This document shows, piece by piece, positions 5,023 to 13,321 of a DNA stretch of 20,583 bases. A program made the position numbers and the translations under genes. Below the pieces are notes generated by a model. It was not told the origin of the DNA. It saw nothing but the letters and a program-made list of their open reading frames with translations, and did not search any database. The DNA lies in contig CAYLOC010000034.1 of NCBI GenBank assembly GCA_964385195.1, positions 1 through 20,583 of the forward strand, read 5' to 3'. This DNA is from CAYLOC01 sp964385195. Its GTDB lineage: Bacteria > Actinomycetota > Actinomycetes > Propionibacteriales > Nocardioidaceae. Each line of letters opens with the position of its first letter. The stretch's first letter is position 1.

Positions 5023-6942
5023 TCAGATGACCGAGAGCGGCAGCAGCTTCTGTCCGCTCGGGCCCACCTGGATCTCGGTGTCCATCCCGGGGCAGACCCC
5101 GCAGTCGTAGCACGGCGTCCACCGGCAGTCATCCACAGCGACCTCGTTGATCGAGTCCTGCCAGTCCTTCCACAACCACTCCCGGTCCAGGCCGGAGTCC
5201 AGGTGGTCCCACGGCAGCACCTCGGCGTACTCCCGCTCCCGGGTAGTGAACCAGCCGACGTCGACCGGTGTCCCGGTGAACCCGCGCTCGCACGCGGCCA
5301 TCCACCGGTCGAACGAGAAGTGCTCGCTCCAGCCGTCGAACCGGCCGCCGTCGCGCCAGACCTCCTCGATCACGCGGCCGACGCGCCGGTCGCCGCGGGA
5401 CAGCAGGCCCTCGACGATGCCCGGTCGGCCGTCGTGGTACCGGAAGCCGATGGCACGGCCGAACTGCTTGTCGCGGCGTACGTCGTCGCGCAGCTTCTGC
5501 AGCCGGGCGTCGGTGGTCTCGTGGTCGAGCTGGGCGGCCCACTGGAACGGCGTGTGCGGTTTCGGCACGAACCCGCCGATCGAGACGGTGCAGCGGATGT
5601 CGTGGCGCCCGGAGACCCTGCGGCCGGTCTCGATGACCCGTCGGGCGAGCTGGCCGATCGCGACCACGTCCTCGTCGGTCTCGGTCGGGAGCCCGCACAT
5701 GAAGTACAGCTTCACCTGCCGCCATCCATGGGAATAGGCGGTGGCGACGGTGTCGATCAGGTCGTCCTCGGAGACCATCTTGTTGATGACCCGCCGCATC
5801 CGTTCGGTGCCGCCCTCCGGGGCGAACGTGAGGCCCGACCGGCGACCGTTGCGGGACAGCTCGTTGGCCAGGGTCACGTTGAACGCGTCGACGCGCGTGG
5901 AGGGCAGGGAGAGGGAGGTGTTGGTGCCGTCGTACCGGTCGGCCAGTCCCTTGGCGACGTCGCCGATCTCGCTGTGGTCGGCCGAGGACAGCGACAGCAG
6001 CCCGACCTCCTCGAAGCCGGTGTTGCGCAGCCCGCCCTCCACCATGTCGCCGATCGTGTTGATCGACCGCTCCCGGACCGGCCGGGTGATCATGCCGGCC
6101 TGGCAGAACCGGCAGCCGCGGGTGCAGCCCCGGAAGATCTCCACCGAGTAGCGTTCGTGGACGGTCTCGGCCAACGGCACCAGCGGCTGTTTCGGGTACG
6201 GCCAGTCGTCGAGATCCATCAGCGTGTGCTTCGACACCCGCCACGGGACGCCGGAGCGGTTCGGGACCACCCGCTGGATCCGCCCGTCACGCAGGTAGTC
6301 CACGTCGTAGAACCGCGGCACGTAGATGGCACCGGAGCTGGCCAGCCGGTACAGCACCTCCTCGCGTCCCCCGGGCGCTCCTTCGTCCTTCCACTCCCGC
6401 ACGATGTCGCTGATCGCGAGTACGACCTCCTCGCCGTCGCCGAGGACCGCGGCGTCGATGAAGTCCGCGATCGGCTCGGGGTTGAACGCCGAGTGTCCAC
6501 CAGCGATCACCAGGGGGTGGGTCTCGTCCCGGTCGGTCGCGTGCAGCGGGATCCCCGCGAGGTCGAGGGCGGTGAGCATGTTGGTGTAGCCCAGCTCGGT
6601 GGCGAAGGAGAGACCGAGCAGGTCGAACGCCCCGATCGGACGGTGGGCGTCGACGGTGAACTGCGGGATGTCGTGCTCCCGCATCACCTTCTCCATGTCG
6701 GCGAACACCGAGTACGTGCGCTCAGCAAGGATCCAGTCCTGCTCGTTGAGGATCTCGTACAGGATCTGCAGCCCCTGGTTCGGCAGCCCCACCTCGTAGG
6801 CGTCGGGGTACATCAGGGCCCAGTGGATCGCGACGTCGTCCCAGTCCTTGGTGACGGAGTTGAGCTCGCCGCCGACGTACTGGATCGGCTTTTGGACCAG
6901 CGGGAGCAGCGGCTCCACCCGGTCGAACACTGACTGCACCAT
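5023..6942 (-). CDS. TIGR03960 family radical SAM protein
   Basis: A 639-residue cytoplasmic iron-sulfur protein of the TIGR03960 family; the reaction is not known. The N-terminal third resembles a B12-binding-like fold (MYPDAYEVGLPNQGLQILY, FDLLGLSFATELGYTNML, IAGGH). The radical SAM cluster motif CTRGCRFC gives Cys273, Cys277 and Cys280, followed by GGLRNTGFEEVGLLSLSSAD and APEGGTERMRRVINK. A C-terminal cluster at Cys606, Cys611, Cys614 and Cys617 could hold a second metal site. I chose the ATG at 6942 because the family begins around the segment VEPLLPLVQKPIQYVGGE; an in-frame start 12 codons earlier is less likely. It is the last gene of the mreB–rodA run, 39 nt after rodA. Its usual partner TIGR03936 is separated from it by the plus-strand island. 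Confidence 0.92.
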   Translation of the reverse strand: MVQSVFDRVEPLLPLVQKPIQYVGGELNSVTKDWDDVAIHWALMYPDAYEVGLPNQGLQILYEILNEQDWILAERTYSVFADMEKVMREHDIPQFTVDAHRPIGAFDLLGLSFATELGYTNMLTALDLAGIPLHATDRDETHPLVIAGGHSAFNPEPIADFIDAAVLGDGEEVVLAISDIVREWKDEGAPGGREEVLYRLASSGAIYVPRFYDVDYLRDGRIQRVVPNRSGVPWRVSKHTLMDLDDWPYPKQPLVPLAETVHERYSVEIFRGCTRGCRFCQAGMITRPVRERSINTIGDMVEGGLRNTGFEEVGLLSLSSADHSEIGDVAKGLADRYDGTNTSLSLPSTRVDAFNVTLANELSRNGRRSGLTFAPEGGTERMRRVINKMVSEDDLIDTVATAYSHGWRQVKLYFMCGLPTETDEDVVAIGQLARRVIETGRRVSGRHDIRCTVSIGGFVPKPHTPFQWAAQLDHETTDARLQKLRDDVRRDKQFGRAIGFRYHDGRPGIVEGLLSRGDRRVGRVIEEVWRDGGRFDGWSEHFSFDRWMAACERGFTGTPVDVGWFTTREREYAEVLPWDHLDSGLDREWLWKDWQDSINEVAVDDCRWTPCYDCGVCPGMDTEIQVGPSGQKLLPLSVI

Positions 6943-6950
6943 GGCGTTCC

Positions 6951-6956
6951 AGCCTA
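6951..6956 (-). promoter_or_regulatory. Candidate leaderless -10 element for the TIGR03960 gene
   Basis: TAGGCT followed by 8 nt and ATG, in the 39-nt space after rodA. No Shine-Dalgarno is evident. It suggests that the radical SAM gene can be transcribed separately from the mre/rod genes. Confidence 0.4.
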
Positions 6957-6981
6957 ACGCGCCGCGCCCGGGACGCACCCG

Positions 6982-8199
6982 TCAGCGCCGGGGGGTGCCA
7001 CCGGAGGGGATCGGGCGGGTGGCCGGGTTGCGCAGGTGGATGTTCAGCAGCAGCCCGATCGCCAGCAGCGTCGCGAACATCGACGTCCCTCCGTAGGACA
7101 CCAGTGGCAGGGGTACGCCGGTGACCGGCATGATGCCCAGGCACATCCCGATGCTCTGGAACGACTGGAAGCCGAACCAGCACACGATGCCGGCCCCGGC
7201 CAGCCTGCCGAACATGTCGTCGGCAAGGCTGGCGATCCGTGCGGCGCGCCACAACAAGGCGAGGAGGAGTACGACGATGGCGCCGGCGCCGACCAGGCCC
7301 AGCTCCTCGCCGGCGACGGTGAAGATGAAGTCGGTGTGTTGCTCGGGGACGAACCCGGACTGGGTCTGCGACCCGTGGAACAGGCCCTGCCCGAACAGCC
7401 CTCCGTTGCCGATCGCGATCCGGGCCTGGGTGGTGTTGTACCCCGCACCGAGCGGATCGAGCGAGGGGTGCAGGAACGCCTCGAACCGCTGCAGCTGATA
7501 CCCCTCCAGCACCCCCATCTTGACCACGGCAACCGCGCCGCCGGCCACCGCCAGCACCAGGCCGACCAGCCACCGTTTCGGCGCGCCGCCGACTGCCAGC
7601 AGGCCGAACACCGTCGCGCCCAGCACCAGCAGCGTGCCCAGGTCCGGCTGGGCGAGGATCAGCGCGCACGGCGCTCCGGCGAGGACCAGCGCGAGCAGCA
7701 CGTCGGTGTCCTTCAGGCTGTCCCGGCGGCGCTTGGCCTCCACCTTCTCCGCCAGCACCAGGGCGAGGCCGACCACGACACCGACCTTGGCCAGCTCCGA
7801 GGGCTGCAGCGACAGGCCGCCGAGGTGGATCCAGGAGCGGGACCCGTTGACGGTCTCACCGAGCGGGCTGAGCACCGCGGCCAGGCCGGCGACGGCGCCG
7901 ACGTACACCAGCGGCGCCCAGATCCGGACCCAGCGGTGCTCGGTCACGGTGACCAGCAGCGCCAGGACCGCGCCGACGCCGATGTTGATGACGTGCTTGC
8001 GCACCATCGCGGTGGGGTCGCCGCCGGTCAACTCGGTGTTGCCCCGGGTGGCCGACCACACCAGCAGGGTGCCCAAGGTGAGCAGCGCGACCGTGACCGC
8101 GATCAGCACCCAGTCCAGCCGCTGCCAGATGCTGCGGGTGTCGGTGACGTGGATACGCCGCGACGTACGCGAGGTCGGCACCGGTGCCGTGGTCACCAT
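6982..8199 (-). CDS. rodA: RodA, SEDS-family peptidoglycan glycosyltransferase
   Basis: A 405-residue polytopic membrane protein that polymerises lipid II into glycan strands in the Rod complex, working with PBP2. Family hallmarks are GSRSWIHLGGLSLQPSELAK (119-138), AQPDLGT (183-189), the loop segment FVPEQHTDFIFTVAGEELG (283-301) and PLVSYGGTSM (365-374). Asp290 in that loop corresponds by position to the catalytic aspartate of SEDS proteins. The length is normal. Its ATG shares one base with the mrdA stop (TGATG), so the two proteins are translationally coupled, as expected for an enzyme pair. The only close alternative name would be FtsW, but the mre/mrdA neighbourhood makes RodA the better call. 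Confidence 0.95.
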   Translation of the reverse strand: MVTTAPVPTSRTSRRIHVTDTRSIWQRLDWVLIAVTVALLTLGTLLVWSATRGNTELTGGDPTAMVRKHVINIGVGAVLALLVTVTEHRWVRIWAPLVYVGAVAGLAAVLSPLGETVNGSRSWIHLGGLSLQPSELAKVGVVVGLALVLAEKVEAKRRRDSLKDTDVLLALVLAGAPCALILAQPDLGTLLVLGATVFGLLAVGGAPKRWLVGLVLAVAGGAVAVVKMGVLEGYQLQRFEAFLHPSLDPLGAGYNTTQARIAIGNGGLFGQGLFHGSQTQSGFVPEQHTDFIFTVAGEELGLVGAGAIVVLLLALLWRAARIASLADDMFGRLAGAGIVCWFGFQSFQSIGMCLGIMPVTGVPLPLVSYGGTSMFATLLAIGLLLNIHLRNPATRPIPSGGTPRR

Positions 8200-10313
8200 C
8201 AGCCGCCCCCACCGGGGCCGGCAGTGTGCTGGGGGGGCAGGATCTCCCCATCCGGGCGGAACCGCGGCAGCGCGTGCGGGGGGTGCGCGCCGTACTGGAT
8301 CGCGTCGCCGGTGTCGACCTTCATCCCGTGGATGCCGTACAGCGCCTCCCAGATGGCGCGGACGGCCTCTCCCGAGGTTCCCGAGCCGGTGCCGCCCTGG
8401 GAGATCTCCATGATCACGACGTACTGCTTGTTGTAGGTGGCCAGCCACGACGTGGTCTGTTTGCCGTGGACCTCGGCGGTACCGGTCTTCGCGCGTACCT
8501 GCACCTTCTGCAGCGGGAACCCGCCCATCTTCCACGCCATCGTTCCCACCTTGGCGGTGCCGAGCAGCGCCTGGTCGATGTAGTGCAGGACGTGGTCGGG
8601 GACGTGCACCGCGTTCGCCTTCGGCTTGATGCGCTTGACGACGTCGCCGTGGCGGTCCACGATCGCCTTGCCGATCCGTGGCTGCCACAGGGTGCCGCCG
8701 TTGACGATCGCGGCGTAGGCGACCGCCTCCTGCAGCGGCGTCACCAGCGTGTCGCCCTGGCCGAAGACGAAGTTCACCGCGTCACCGGCGCGGTAGCGCC
8801 ACCCGTCGGTGCAGAACTCGCGGGCGAACCGGTGCAGGAAGTCCTGCTTCGGGGACTTGCCGAGCTTGCAGTAGTAGTCCTTGTGGGCCTTCCAGTACGC
8901 CAGCTTCCACTCCCGGTCTGCGATGCGCCCGGACACCTCACCGGGGATGTCCACGCCGGTGGCGTGCCCGAAGCCGAACTTCTTGGCGTTGGCCACCAGC
9001 GGCTGCTTGGCGTGGACGTCGCCGGAGTTGCCCCCCTCCCGCAGCCACATGGCGTACCCGATGCGGTAGAAGAACGTGTCACACGACAGCTGCAGCGCCT
9101 GGGCGAAGCTGATCATCCCGTACGCCTCGGACTCGTAGTTGTCGAACGTGCGGTTGCCGACGGTGAAGCTGGAGGAGCAGTTCAGCCGGGTGTCCGGGGA
9201 GTAGCCGTGGGTGAGGGCGCCAGCGGTGGAGAACGGCTTCCATGTCGAGCCGGGTGCGTACTGGCCCTGGGTGGCACGGTTCAGCAGCGGCATGTGCGCC
9301 TTCTTGCTGTACAGCCGGTCCAGGTCGGACTGGCTGATGCCGCCGACCCACACCTTCGGGTCGTACGTCGGGAAGCTGGCCATCGCGATCACCCGGCCGG
9401 TGTCGGGATCCAGCACGACCGCCGAGCCGGAGTCGGCCACATAGTTGCGCCCCGTCACCGGGTCGAACGTGTGCCGCGCCTTCATGATCGCCTTCTTCAG
9501 CTGGTGCTCCACGACTGCCTGGACCTTGGCGTCGATACTGGTGACGAGGGTGTCGCCCACCCGCGGGCGCCGGGCTACCCGTTCGGACTGGACCCGGCCG
9601 GTGGAGTTCACCGTCACCTTCCGCGTCCCCGGCGTACCGCGCAGGTAGGAGTCGTAGGAGTCCTCCAGCCCGGCCCGGCCGACGAGCGACTGCGCGTCCA
9701 GGTCGGTGTCGTGGTCCTTCTTGGCCTTCTCCAGCTCGTCCTGGGTGACCGGCGACAGGTAACCGAGGAGGTGTGCGGCGTTGGCGCCCATCGGTGAGGG
9801 GTAGGCACGTACCTTGCGGGCAGCAGCCGTGATACCGGGGAAGTCCTCCGGCTGCTCCAGGATCGAGACCGCCAGCGACTCCGCAACGTCGGTGGCGACG
9901 GGGACGGGCGCGTAGCGCGAGCCGTTCCAGCACACCGGCGCCGGTGGCGCCCCCTCCTGACCACAGACCTTCATCCGACGCTGCAGCGTCTTCACGGGGA
10001 TCCCCAGCCGGTCGCTGAGCCGGTGCAGCGCCCGGTGCTGGGTACGGTCGCTCAGCCCCTCCCACACGCTGCGGTTCACCGTGACCACCCAGGACGTGCG
10101 GTTGGTCACCAGCGGGCGACCGGAGGAGTCGACGATCAGGCCGCGCGGCGCCGGGATATCGACGGTGCGCACGATGTTGCTGACCGCGGCCTGCTGGTAG
10201 TCCCCGCCGGCGACGACCTGGATGTACCACAGCCGCGCCAGCAACGTGCCGAACAACCCCAGGATCAGGACCTGGATGACCACGAGCCGGAGCCGGGATC
10301 GCGTGGTCAGCAC
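8199..10313 (-). CDS. mrdA: Penicillin-binding protein 2 (class B, elongasome transpeptidase)
   Basis: A 704-residue class B PBP that cross-links peptidoglycan on the outer face of the membrane during lateral growth. One membrane anchor spans about residues 9-30. The dimerisation (pedestal) domain follows (PAPRGLIVDSSGRPL). The transpeptidase domain has the active-site S356-T-W-K359, S410-C-D412 in the SxN position, and K609-T-G611. Asp in place of Asn in the second motif is also seen in many PBP2 proteins. The tail after about residue 675 is Pro/Gly-rich and probably disordered. The GTG start fits the anchor position. The gene comes 45 nt after mreD and overlaps rodA by one base. The family is the target of mecillinam-type beta-lactams in other bacteria. 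Confidence 0.95.
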   Translation of the reverse strand: MLTTRSRLRLVVIQVLILGLFGTLLARLWYIQVVAGGDYQQAAVSNIVRTVDIPAPRGLIVDSSGRPLVTNRTSWVVTVNRSVWEGLSDRTQHRALHRLSDRLGIPVKTLQRRMKVCGQEGAPPAPVCWNGSRYAPVPVATDVAESLAVSILEQPEDFPGITAAARKVRAYPSPMGANAAHLLGYLSPVTQDELEKAKKDHDTDLDAQSLVGRAGLEDSYDSYLRGTPGTRKVTVNSTGRVQSERVARRPRVGDTLVTSIDAKVQAVVEHQLKKAIMKARHTFDPVTGRNYVADSGSAVVLDPDTGRVIAMASFPTYDPKVWVGGISQSDLDRLYSKKAHMPLLNRATQGQYAPGSTWKPFSTAGALTHGYSPDTRLNCSSSFTVGNRTFDNYESEAYGMISFAQALQLSCDTFFYRIGYAMWLREGGNSGDVHAKQPLVANAKKFGFGHATGVDIPGEVSGRIADREWKLAYWKAHKDYYCKLGKSPKQDFLHRFAREFCTDGWRYRAGDAVNFVFGQGDTLVTPLQEAVAYAAIVNGGTLWQPRIGKAIVDRHGDVVKRIKPKANAVHVPDHVLHYIDQALLGTAKVGTMAWKMGGFPLQKVQVRAKTGTAEVHGKQTTSWLATYNKQYVVIMEISQGGTGSGTSGEAVRAIWEALYGIHGMKVDTGDAIQYGAHPPHALPRFRPDGEILPPQHTAGPGGGG

Positions 10314-10358
10314 GGTGCGACCACCACGTGGAACAGCACTTCCTGGATCAGCACCGGG

Positions 10359-10871
10359 TCACCACCGCTCGGCGGGCTCCAGGCGCCGGAACACCAACAG
10401 CCCGAGCGGAACCACCAACGGGGTCAGCAGCACGTCATAGAGCACGGTCAGCGGTACCACCCGCAGCGCCGCGACGAGGTCCACCCCGGGCTCCCCGAGG
10501 ACGAGACCGGTGAGCGCGAACACCGACGTCCCCACGAACGCAGCGCCGGCCGTCAGCAGCACGGTCCCGACGACGGGCTGGCGGCCGTCCGGTCGCGTGA
10601 GCCCGACGAGGTAGCCGACCAGCACCAGCGCCAGGGCCCACCGTCCCGCGGTGTGGTCGGCCGGGGGGGTCAGGTCGAGCAGGAGCCCGGCGGCGAAACC
10701 GACGACGGCGCCGTAGTGCGGCCCCCGGACGATTGCCGCCGCGACCACGACCAGCAGCGCCAGGTCCGGCACCACCCCGTCGATGGACAGGTGGCTGAAC
10801 ACGCTCACCTGGAGCGCAATGCTGAGCACGACCATGGCCGCGACCACGAGCAGTCGGAGCGGTGTCCTCAC
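10359..10871 (-). CDS. mreD: MreD, rod-shape-determining membrane protein
   Basis: A 170-residue, almost wholly hydrophobic protein with five or six predicted membrane helices. It begins LRLLVVAAMVVLSIALQVSV and has PDLALLVVVAAAIVRGPHYG at about residues 35-54, the part of MreD that is usually conserved, followed by AGLLLDL. MreD links MreC and MreB to the wall-synthesis enzymes. The GTG start overlaps the mreC stop by four bases (GTGA), so translation is coupled. Sequence conservation in this family is low, so the call depends partly on its place between mreC and mrdA, which is unambiguous here. Confidence 0.93.
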   Translation of the reverse strand: MRTPLRLLVVAAMVVLSIALQVSVFSHLSIDGVVPDLALLVVVAAAIVRGPHYGAVVGFAAGLLLDLTPPADHTAGRWALALVLVGYLVGLTRPDGRQPVVGTVLLTAGAAFVGTSVFALTGLVLGEPGVDLVAALRVVPLTVLYDVLLTPLVVPLGLLVFRRLEPAERW

Positions 10872-11758
10872 CGGCCCCCTCCTCCGGCCAGCTGCGACGT
10901 CGACCCGCGCGGGCCGGTGACGACACCGACGACGTCGAGCGAGGAGAAGTCGACGTACGGCCGCACCTCGGCGGTCAGGGTCAGGTCCGCCCGCGATCGG
11001 TGGACGTCGACCACCTTCCCGATCGGGACACCTGGTAAGTACGGGACGCCGTGCTTGGAACCCCAGGTGAGCACAGAGTCGCCGCGCTTGGGGATCACGC
11101 TGTGGTCAACGAGGGTGAGGGTCATGCGGCCGTTGTCGCTGAGGTCACCACCACCGGTGAGGAGGCCCAGCTCCATCGACCGCCCGATCCGTGCGCCGAC
11201 GGTGGACTCGCTGTCGACCGCGAGCAACACGGTCGCGGAGTCTCTGCTCGCGCGAAGCACGCGGCCGACCAGCCCGTCCGCGCCCACCACCATCTGGTCC
11301 TTGGCCACACCGTCGGTCCGGCCGGCGTCGATGGTGACGGTGTGACTGAACGACTGGGCCGGGCCCAGGCCGACCACCTGGGCGTCGACGATCCGCCAGC
11401 CCTTGCGGTCGGCGAACGTCGCGATGCCGGCCACCTCGGTACGCCGATGGGCAGTGGCCCGCGCGGCGTGCTGTTTCCGCTTCAGCTCCGCCACCTTCTC
11501 CCGGAGCGCGGCGTTGCGCTGCCGCAACCGGGAGACGTCGCCGAAGTGGTCGGGGATGGCGGTGACCGGGGACAGCGCGGCCGCGGTACCGTCCTCCACC
11601 GGCCCCATCACCGCACCGACCGCCGTACGCAGCGGGTCGACCGGCGAGACGCCGCTGTCGTGGCGGGCATCGAGGGTGATCACGGTGATGCAGGCGAGGA
11701 TCAGCAGGCCCAGCAGCGCGTGCGACCGCCGCGGCGGCTGACCGGGTCGACGGGCCAC
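10868..11758 (-). CDS. mreC: MreC, rod-shape-determining protein
   Basis: A 296-residue bitopic protein that connects cytoplasmic MreB with the outer enzymes PBP2 and RodA. A positively charged N-terminus (ARRPGQPPRRSH) precedes one membrane helix at about 13-30. A coiled coil follows around 71-100 (VSRLRQRNAALREKVAELKR), and the rest is the beta-rich MreC domain, with VIDAGRTDGV-like and GLVGRVL segments (here TIDAGRTDGVAKDQMVVGADGLVGRV). I chose the GTG that lies 2 nt after the mreB stop, with GAGGCGG as a ribosome-binding site inside the last mreB codons. A start 20 codons earlier would lie within mreB and is less likely. The gene overlaps mreD by four bases. Confidence 0.94.
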   Translation of the reverse strand: MARRPGQPPRRSHALLGLLILACITVITLDARHDSGVSPVDPLRTAVGAVMGPVEDGTAAALSPVTAIPDHFGDVSRLRQRNAALREKVAELKRKQHAARATAHRRTEVAGIATFADRKGWRIVDAQVVGLGPAQSFSHTVTIDAGRTDGVAKDQMVVGADGLVGRVLRASRDSATVLLAVDSESTVGARIGRSMELGLLTGGGDLSDNGRMTLTLVDHSVIPKRGDSVLTWGSKHGVPYLPGVPIGKVVDVHRSRADLTLTAEVRPYVDFSSLDVVGVVTGPRGSTSQLAGGGGR

Positions 11759-11760
11759 CG

Positions 11761-12786
11761 CTACCGCCTCGAGTCGGAGACGAGAACCTGCTGCAGGGCC
11801 TCGAACTCCTCCACGCACTTGCCGGCGCCGAGGGCGACCGCGTCCAGGGCGGACTCCGCGACGTGGACCGGCATCCCGGTCTCGTGCCGGATCCGCTCAT
11901 CGAGCCCGCGCAGCAGCGCTCCTCCCCCGGCCAGCACCACACCGCGGTCCATGATGTCCCCGGCGAGCTCGGGCGGGGTCTTGTCCAGCGTCGTGCGCAC
12001 CGCGTCGACGATGCCGTGCAGCGGTTCTTCCAGCGCCTGCCGGACCTCGGCGGAGGACACCACCACCGTCCGGGGCAGCCCGCTGACCATGTCGCGTCCG
12101 CGGATCTCGGCCTCCGGCTCCTCGGGGAGCGGGAATGCCGAGCCGAGCGTCACCTTCATCTCCTCCGCGGTGCGCTCGCCGAGCATCAGCGAGTACTCCT
12201 TCTTCATCCAGCTGATGATGGCGGCGTCGAGCTGGTCACCGGCGGTGCGGATGGACTGGGTGGTCACGATGCCGCCGAGGCTGATCACCGCGACCTCCGT
12301 CGTCCCCCCGCCGATGTCGACGATCATGTTGCCGGTCGCCTCGTGGACCGGGAGACCGGAGCCGATCGCGGCCGCCATCGGCTCCTCGATGATGTAGACC
12401 CGGCGGGCACCGGCCTGGTAGCCGGCCTCCTTGACCGCTCGTTGCTCCACCGCGGTGATGCCGGAGGGGACGCAGATGACCAACCGCGGCTTGACGAAGT
12501 ACTGCCGCCGGTGCACCCGCTGGATGAACCGGCGCAGCATCTGCTCGGTGGCCTCGAAGTCGGCGATGACGCCGTCCTTGAGCGGTCGTACGGCGGTGAT
12601 GCTGTCCGGCGTACGACCGATCATCCGTTTCGCCTCAGACCCGACCGCCAGGATCTCGTGGCTGTCGGTGTCCATCGCCACGACCGACGGCTCGTTGAGC
12701 AGCACGCCGCGCCGCCGTACGTAGACCAACGTGTTGGCGGTGCCGAGGTCGACGGCCATGTCGCGACCGATGATGCTGCCGGCCAT
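11761..12786 (-). CDS. mreB: MreB, actin-like cytoskeletal protein
   Basis: A 341-residue bacterial actin that forms membrane-attached filaments guiding lateral wall synthesis. ATP-binding elements are in place: phosphate-1 loop DLGTANT (13-19), phosphate-2 loop DIGGGTTE (157-164), the connecting IIEEPMAAAIG (132-142) and the adenosine motif VLAGGGALL (284-292). The length is typical. It is the first gene of the mreBCD–mrdA–rodA–TIGR03960 run. There is no Shine-Dalgarno, but TAGCCT lies 6 nt before the ATG, and a strong hairpin ends 46 nt upstream; both suggest that the cluster has its own start of transcription here. Presence of mre genes implies growth by lateral-wall insertion or, as in streptomycetes, a role in sporulation; the window cannot tell which. 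Confidence 0.97.
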   Translation of the reverse strand: MAGSIIGRDMAVDLGTANTLVYVRRRGVLLNEPSVVAMDTDSHEILAVGSEAKRMIGRTPDSITAVRPLKDGVIADFEATEQMLRRFIQRVHRRQYFVKPRLVICVPSGITAVEQRAVKEAGYQAGARRVYIIEEPMAAAIGSGLPVHEATGNMIVDIGGGTTEVAVISLGGIVTTQSIRTAGDQLDAAIISWMKKEYSLMLGERTAEEMKVTLGSAFPLPEEPEAEIRGRDMVSGLPRTVVVSSAEVRQALEEPLHGIVDAVRTTLDKTPPELAGDIMDRGVVLAGGGALLRGLDERIRHETGMPVHVAESALDAVALGAGKCVEEFEALQQVLVSDSRR

Positions 12787-12792
12787 GGCAGC

Positions 12793-12798
12793 AGGCTA
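12793..12798 (-). promoter_or_regulatory. Candidate leaderless -10 element for mreB
   Basis: TAGCCT followed by 6 nt and ATG. With the ndk hairpin ending at 12833, only 46 nt are available for an mreB promoter, and this hexamer is the only AT-containing candidate in them. No -35 box is recognisable in the G/C-rich tract upstream. Confidence 0.4.
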
Positions 12799-12832
12799 GA
12801 GCCGGAACCGCCCCCGCCCCCGCAGACATGCC

Positions 12833-12902
12833 GACCGGACACCGCCCACCCACCGTTTTCGGCGGATTCGTGGCCGATTCGGTGGGTGGGCGGTGTCCGG
12901 TC
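12833..12902 (-). terminator. Strong hairpin terminator after ndk
   Basis: A perfect 23-bp inverted repeat (12833-12855 and 12880-12902) with a 24-nt loop that itself contains a CGGC/GCCG mini-stem. The first two bases of the ndk TGA are part of the stem. No T-tract follows, which is common for actinobacterial terminators. It separates the folC–ndk run from the mre cluster. It could alternatively protect the ndk transcript 3' end. Confidence 0.75.
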
Positions 12903-13308
12903 AGAGGTGGGGGAACCAGAGCTTGATCTCGCGCTCGGCGGACTCCACCGAGTCCGAGCCGTGCACGAGGTTCTCCCGGTTCGACAGGCTGAGGTCACCG
13001 CGGATGGTGCCCGGGGCCGCCTTGCGTCCGTCGGTGGCGCCGTTCACGGCGCGCACCACCTCCACCGCCTGGTCGCCCTCGAGCACCGCGACCACGAGCG
13101 GGCCGCTGGTGATGAAGTCCCGCAGCGGCGGGTAGAAGTCCTTGCCGACGTGTTCGGCGTAGTGGGTGTCGGCCATCTCGCCGTCGATGGTGCGCTGCTC
13201 GAGGACGACGGTCCGCAGGCCCTTGGCCTCGAAGCGGCCGAGGACCTCGCCGATGAGGCCCCGCCGTACCGTGTCGGGTTTGAGGATGAGCAGCGTCCGT
13301 TCAGCCAT
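12901..13308 (-). CDS. ndk: Nucleoside diphosphate kinase
   Basis: A 135-residue cytoplasmic enzyme that moves the gamma phosphate of ATP to nucleoside diphosphates through a phospho-histidine. The start ERTLLILKPDTVRRGLIGEV and the active-site segment NLVHGSDS with His116 are diagnostic, and the length is standard. Neighbours folC and DUF4233 upstream are the usual actinobacterial ones (as in valS–folC–Rv2446c–ndkA of M. tuberculosis). The ATG follows the DUF4233 stop by 10 nt. There is no good ribosome-binding site, but TAGGGT lies 7 nt upstream, so ndk may also have a leaderless transcript of its own. A 23-bp hairpin begins at its stop codon. Confidence 0.97.
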   Translation of the reverse strand: MAERTLLILKPDTVRRGLIGEVLGRFEAKGLRTVVLEQRTIDGEMADTHYAEHVGKDFYPPLRDFITSGPLVVAVLEGDQAVEVVRAVNGATDGRKAAPGTIRGDLSLSNRENLVHGSDSVESAEREIKLWFPHL

Positions 13309-13315
13309 GGGAGAG

Positions 13316-13321
13316 ACCCTA
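13316..13321 (-). promoter_or_regulatory. Candidate leaderless -10 element for ndk, overlapping the DUF4233 stop
   Basis: TAGGGT followed by 7 nt and ATG. Its first three bases are the TAG stop codon of the upstream gene. Confidence 0.35.

Noticed and set aside
5203..6933. 576-codon plus-strand open frame
   Set aside because: It is the antisense shadow of the TIGR03960 gene, whose Cys motifs and family segments leave no doubt about the coding strand.
6943..6978. Earlier in-frame start for the TIGR03960 gene
   Set aside because: It would add 12 residues (MRPGRGALGWNA) not expected in the family and would pass through the TAGGCT hexamer that fits a leaderless ATG at 6942.
7036..9797. Two long plus-strand open frames opposite rodA and mrdA
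   Set aside because: They are shadows created by GC-rich codon use; no membrane or enzyme motif, rich in Gln, His, Arg and Asp.
11759..11818. Earlier start for mreC inside mreB
   Set aside because: It adds 20 residues encoded within mreB; the GTG two bases after the mreB stop has a ribosome-binding site and gives the usual short charged N-terminus before the membrane helix.
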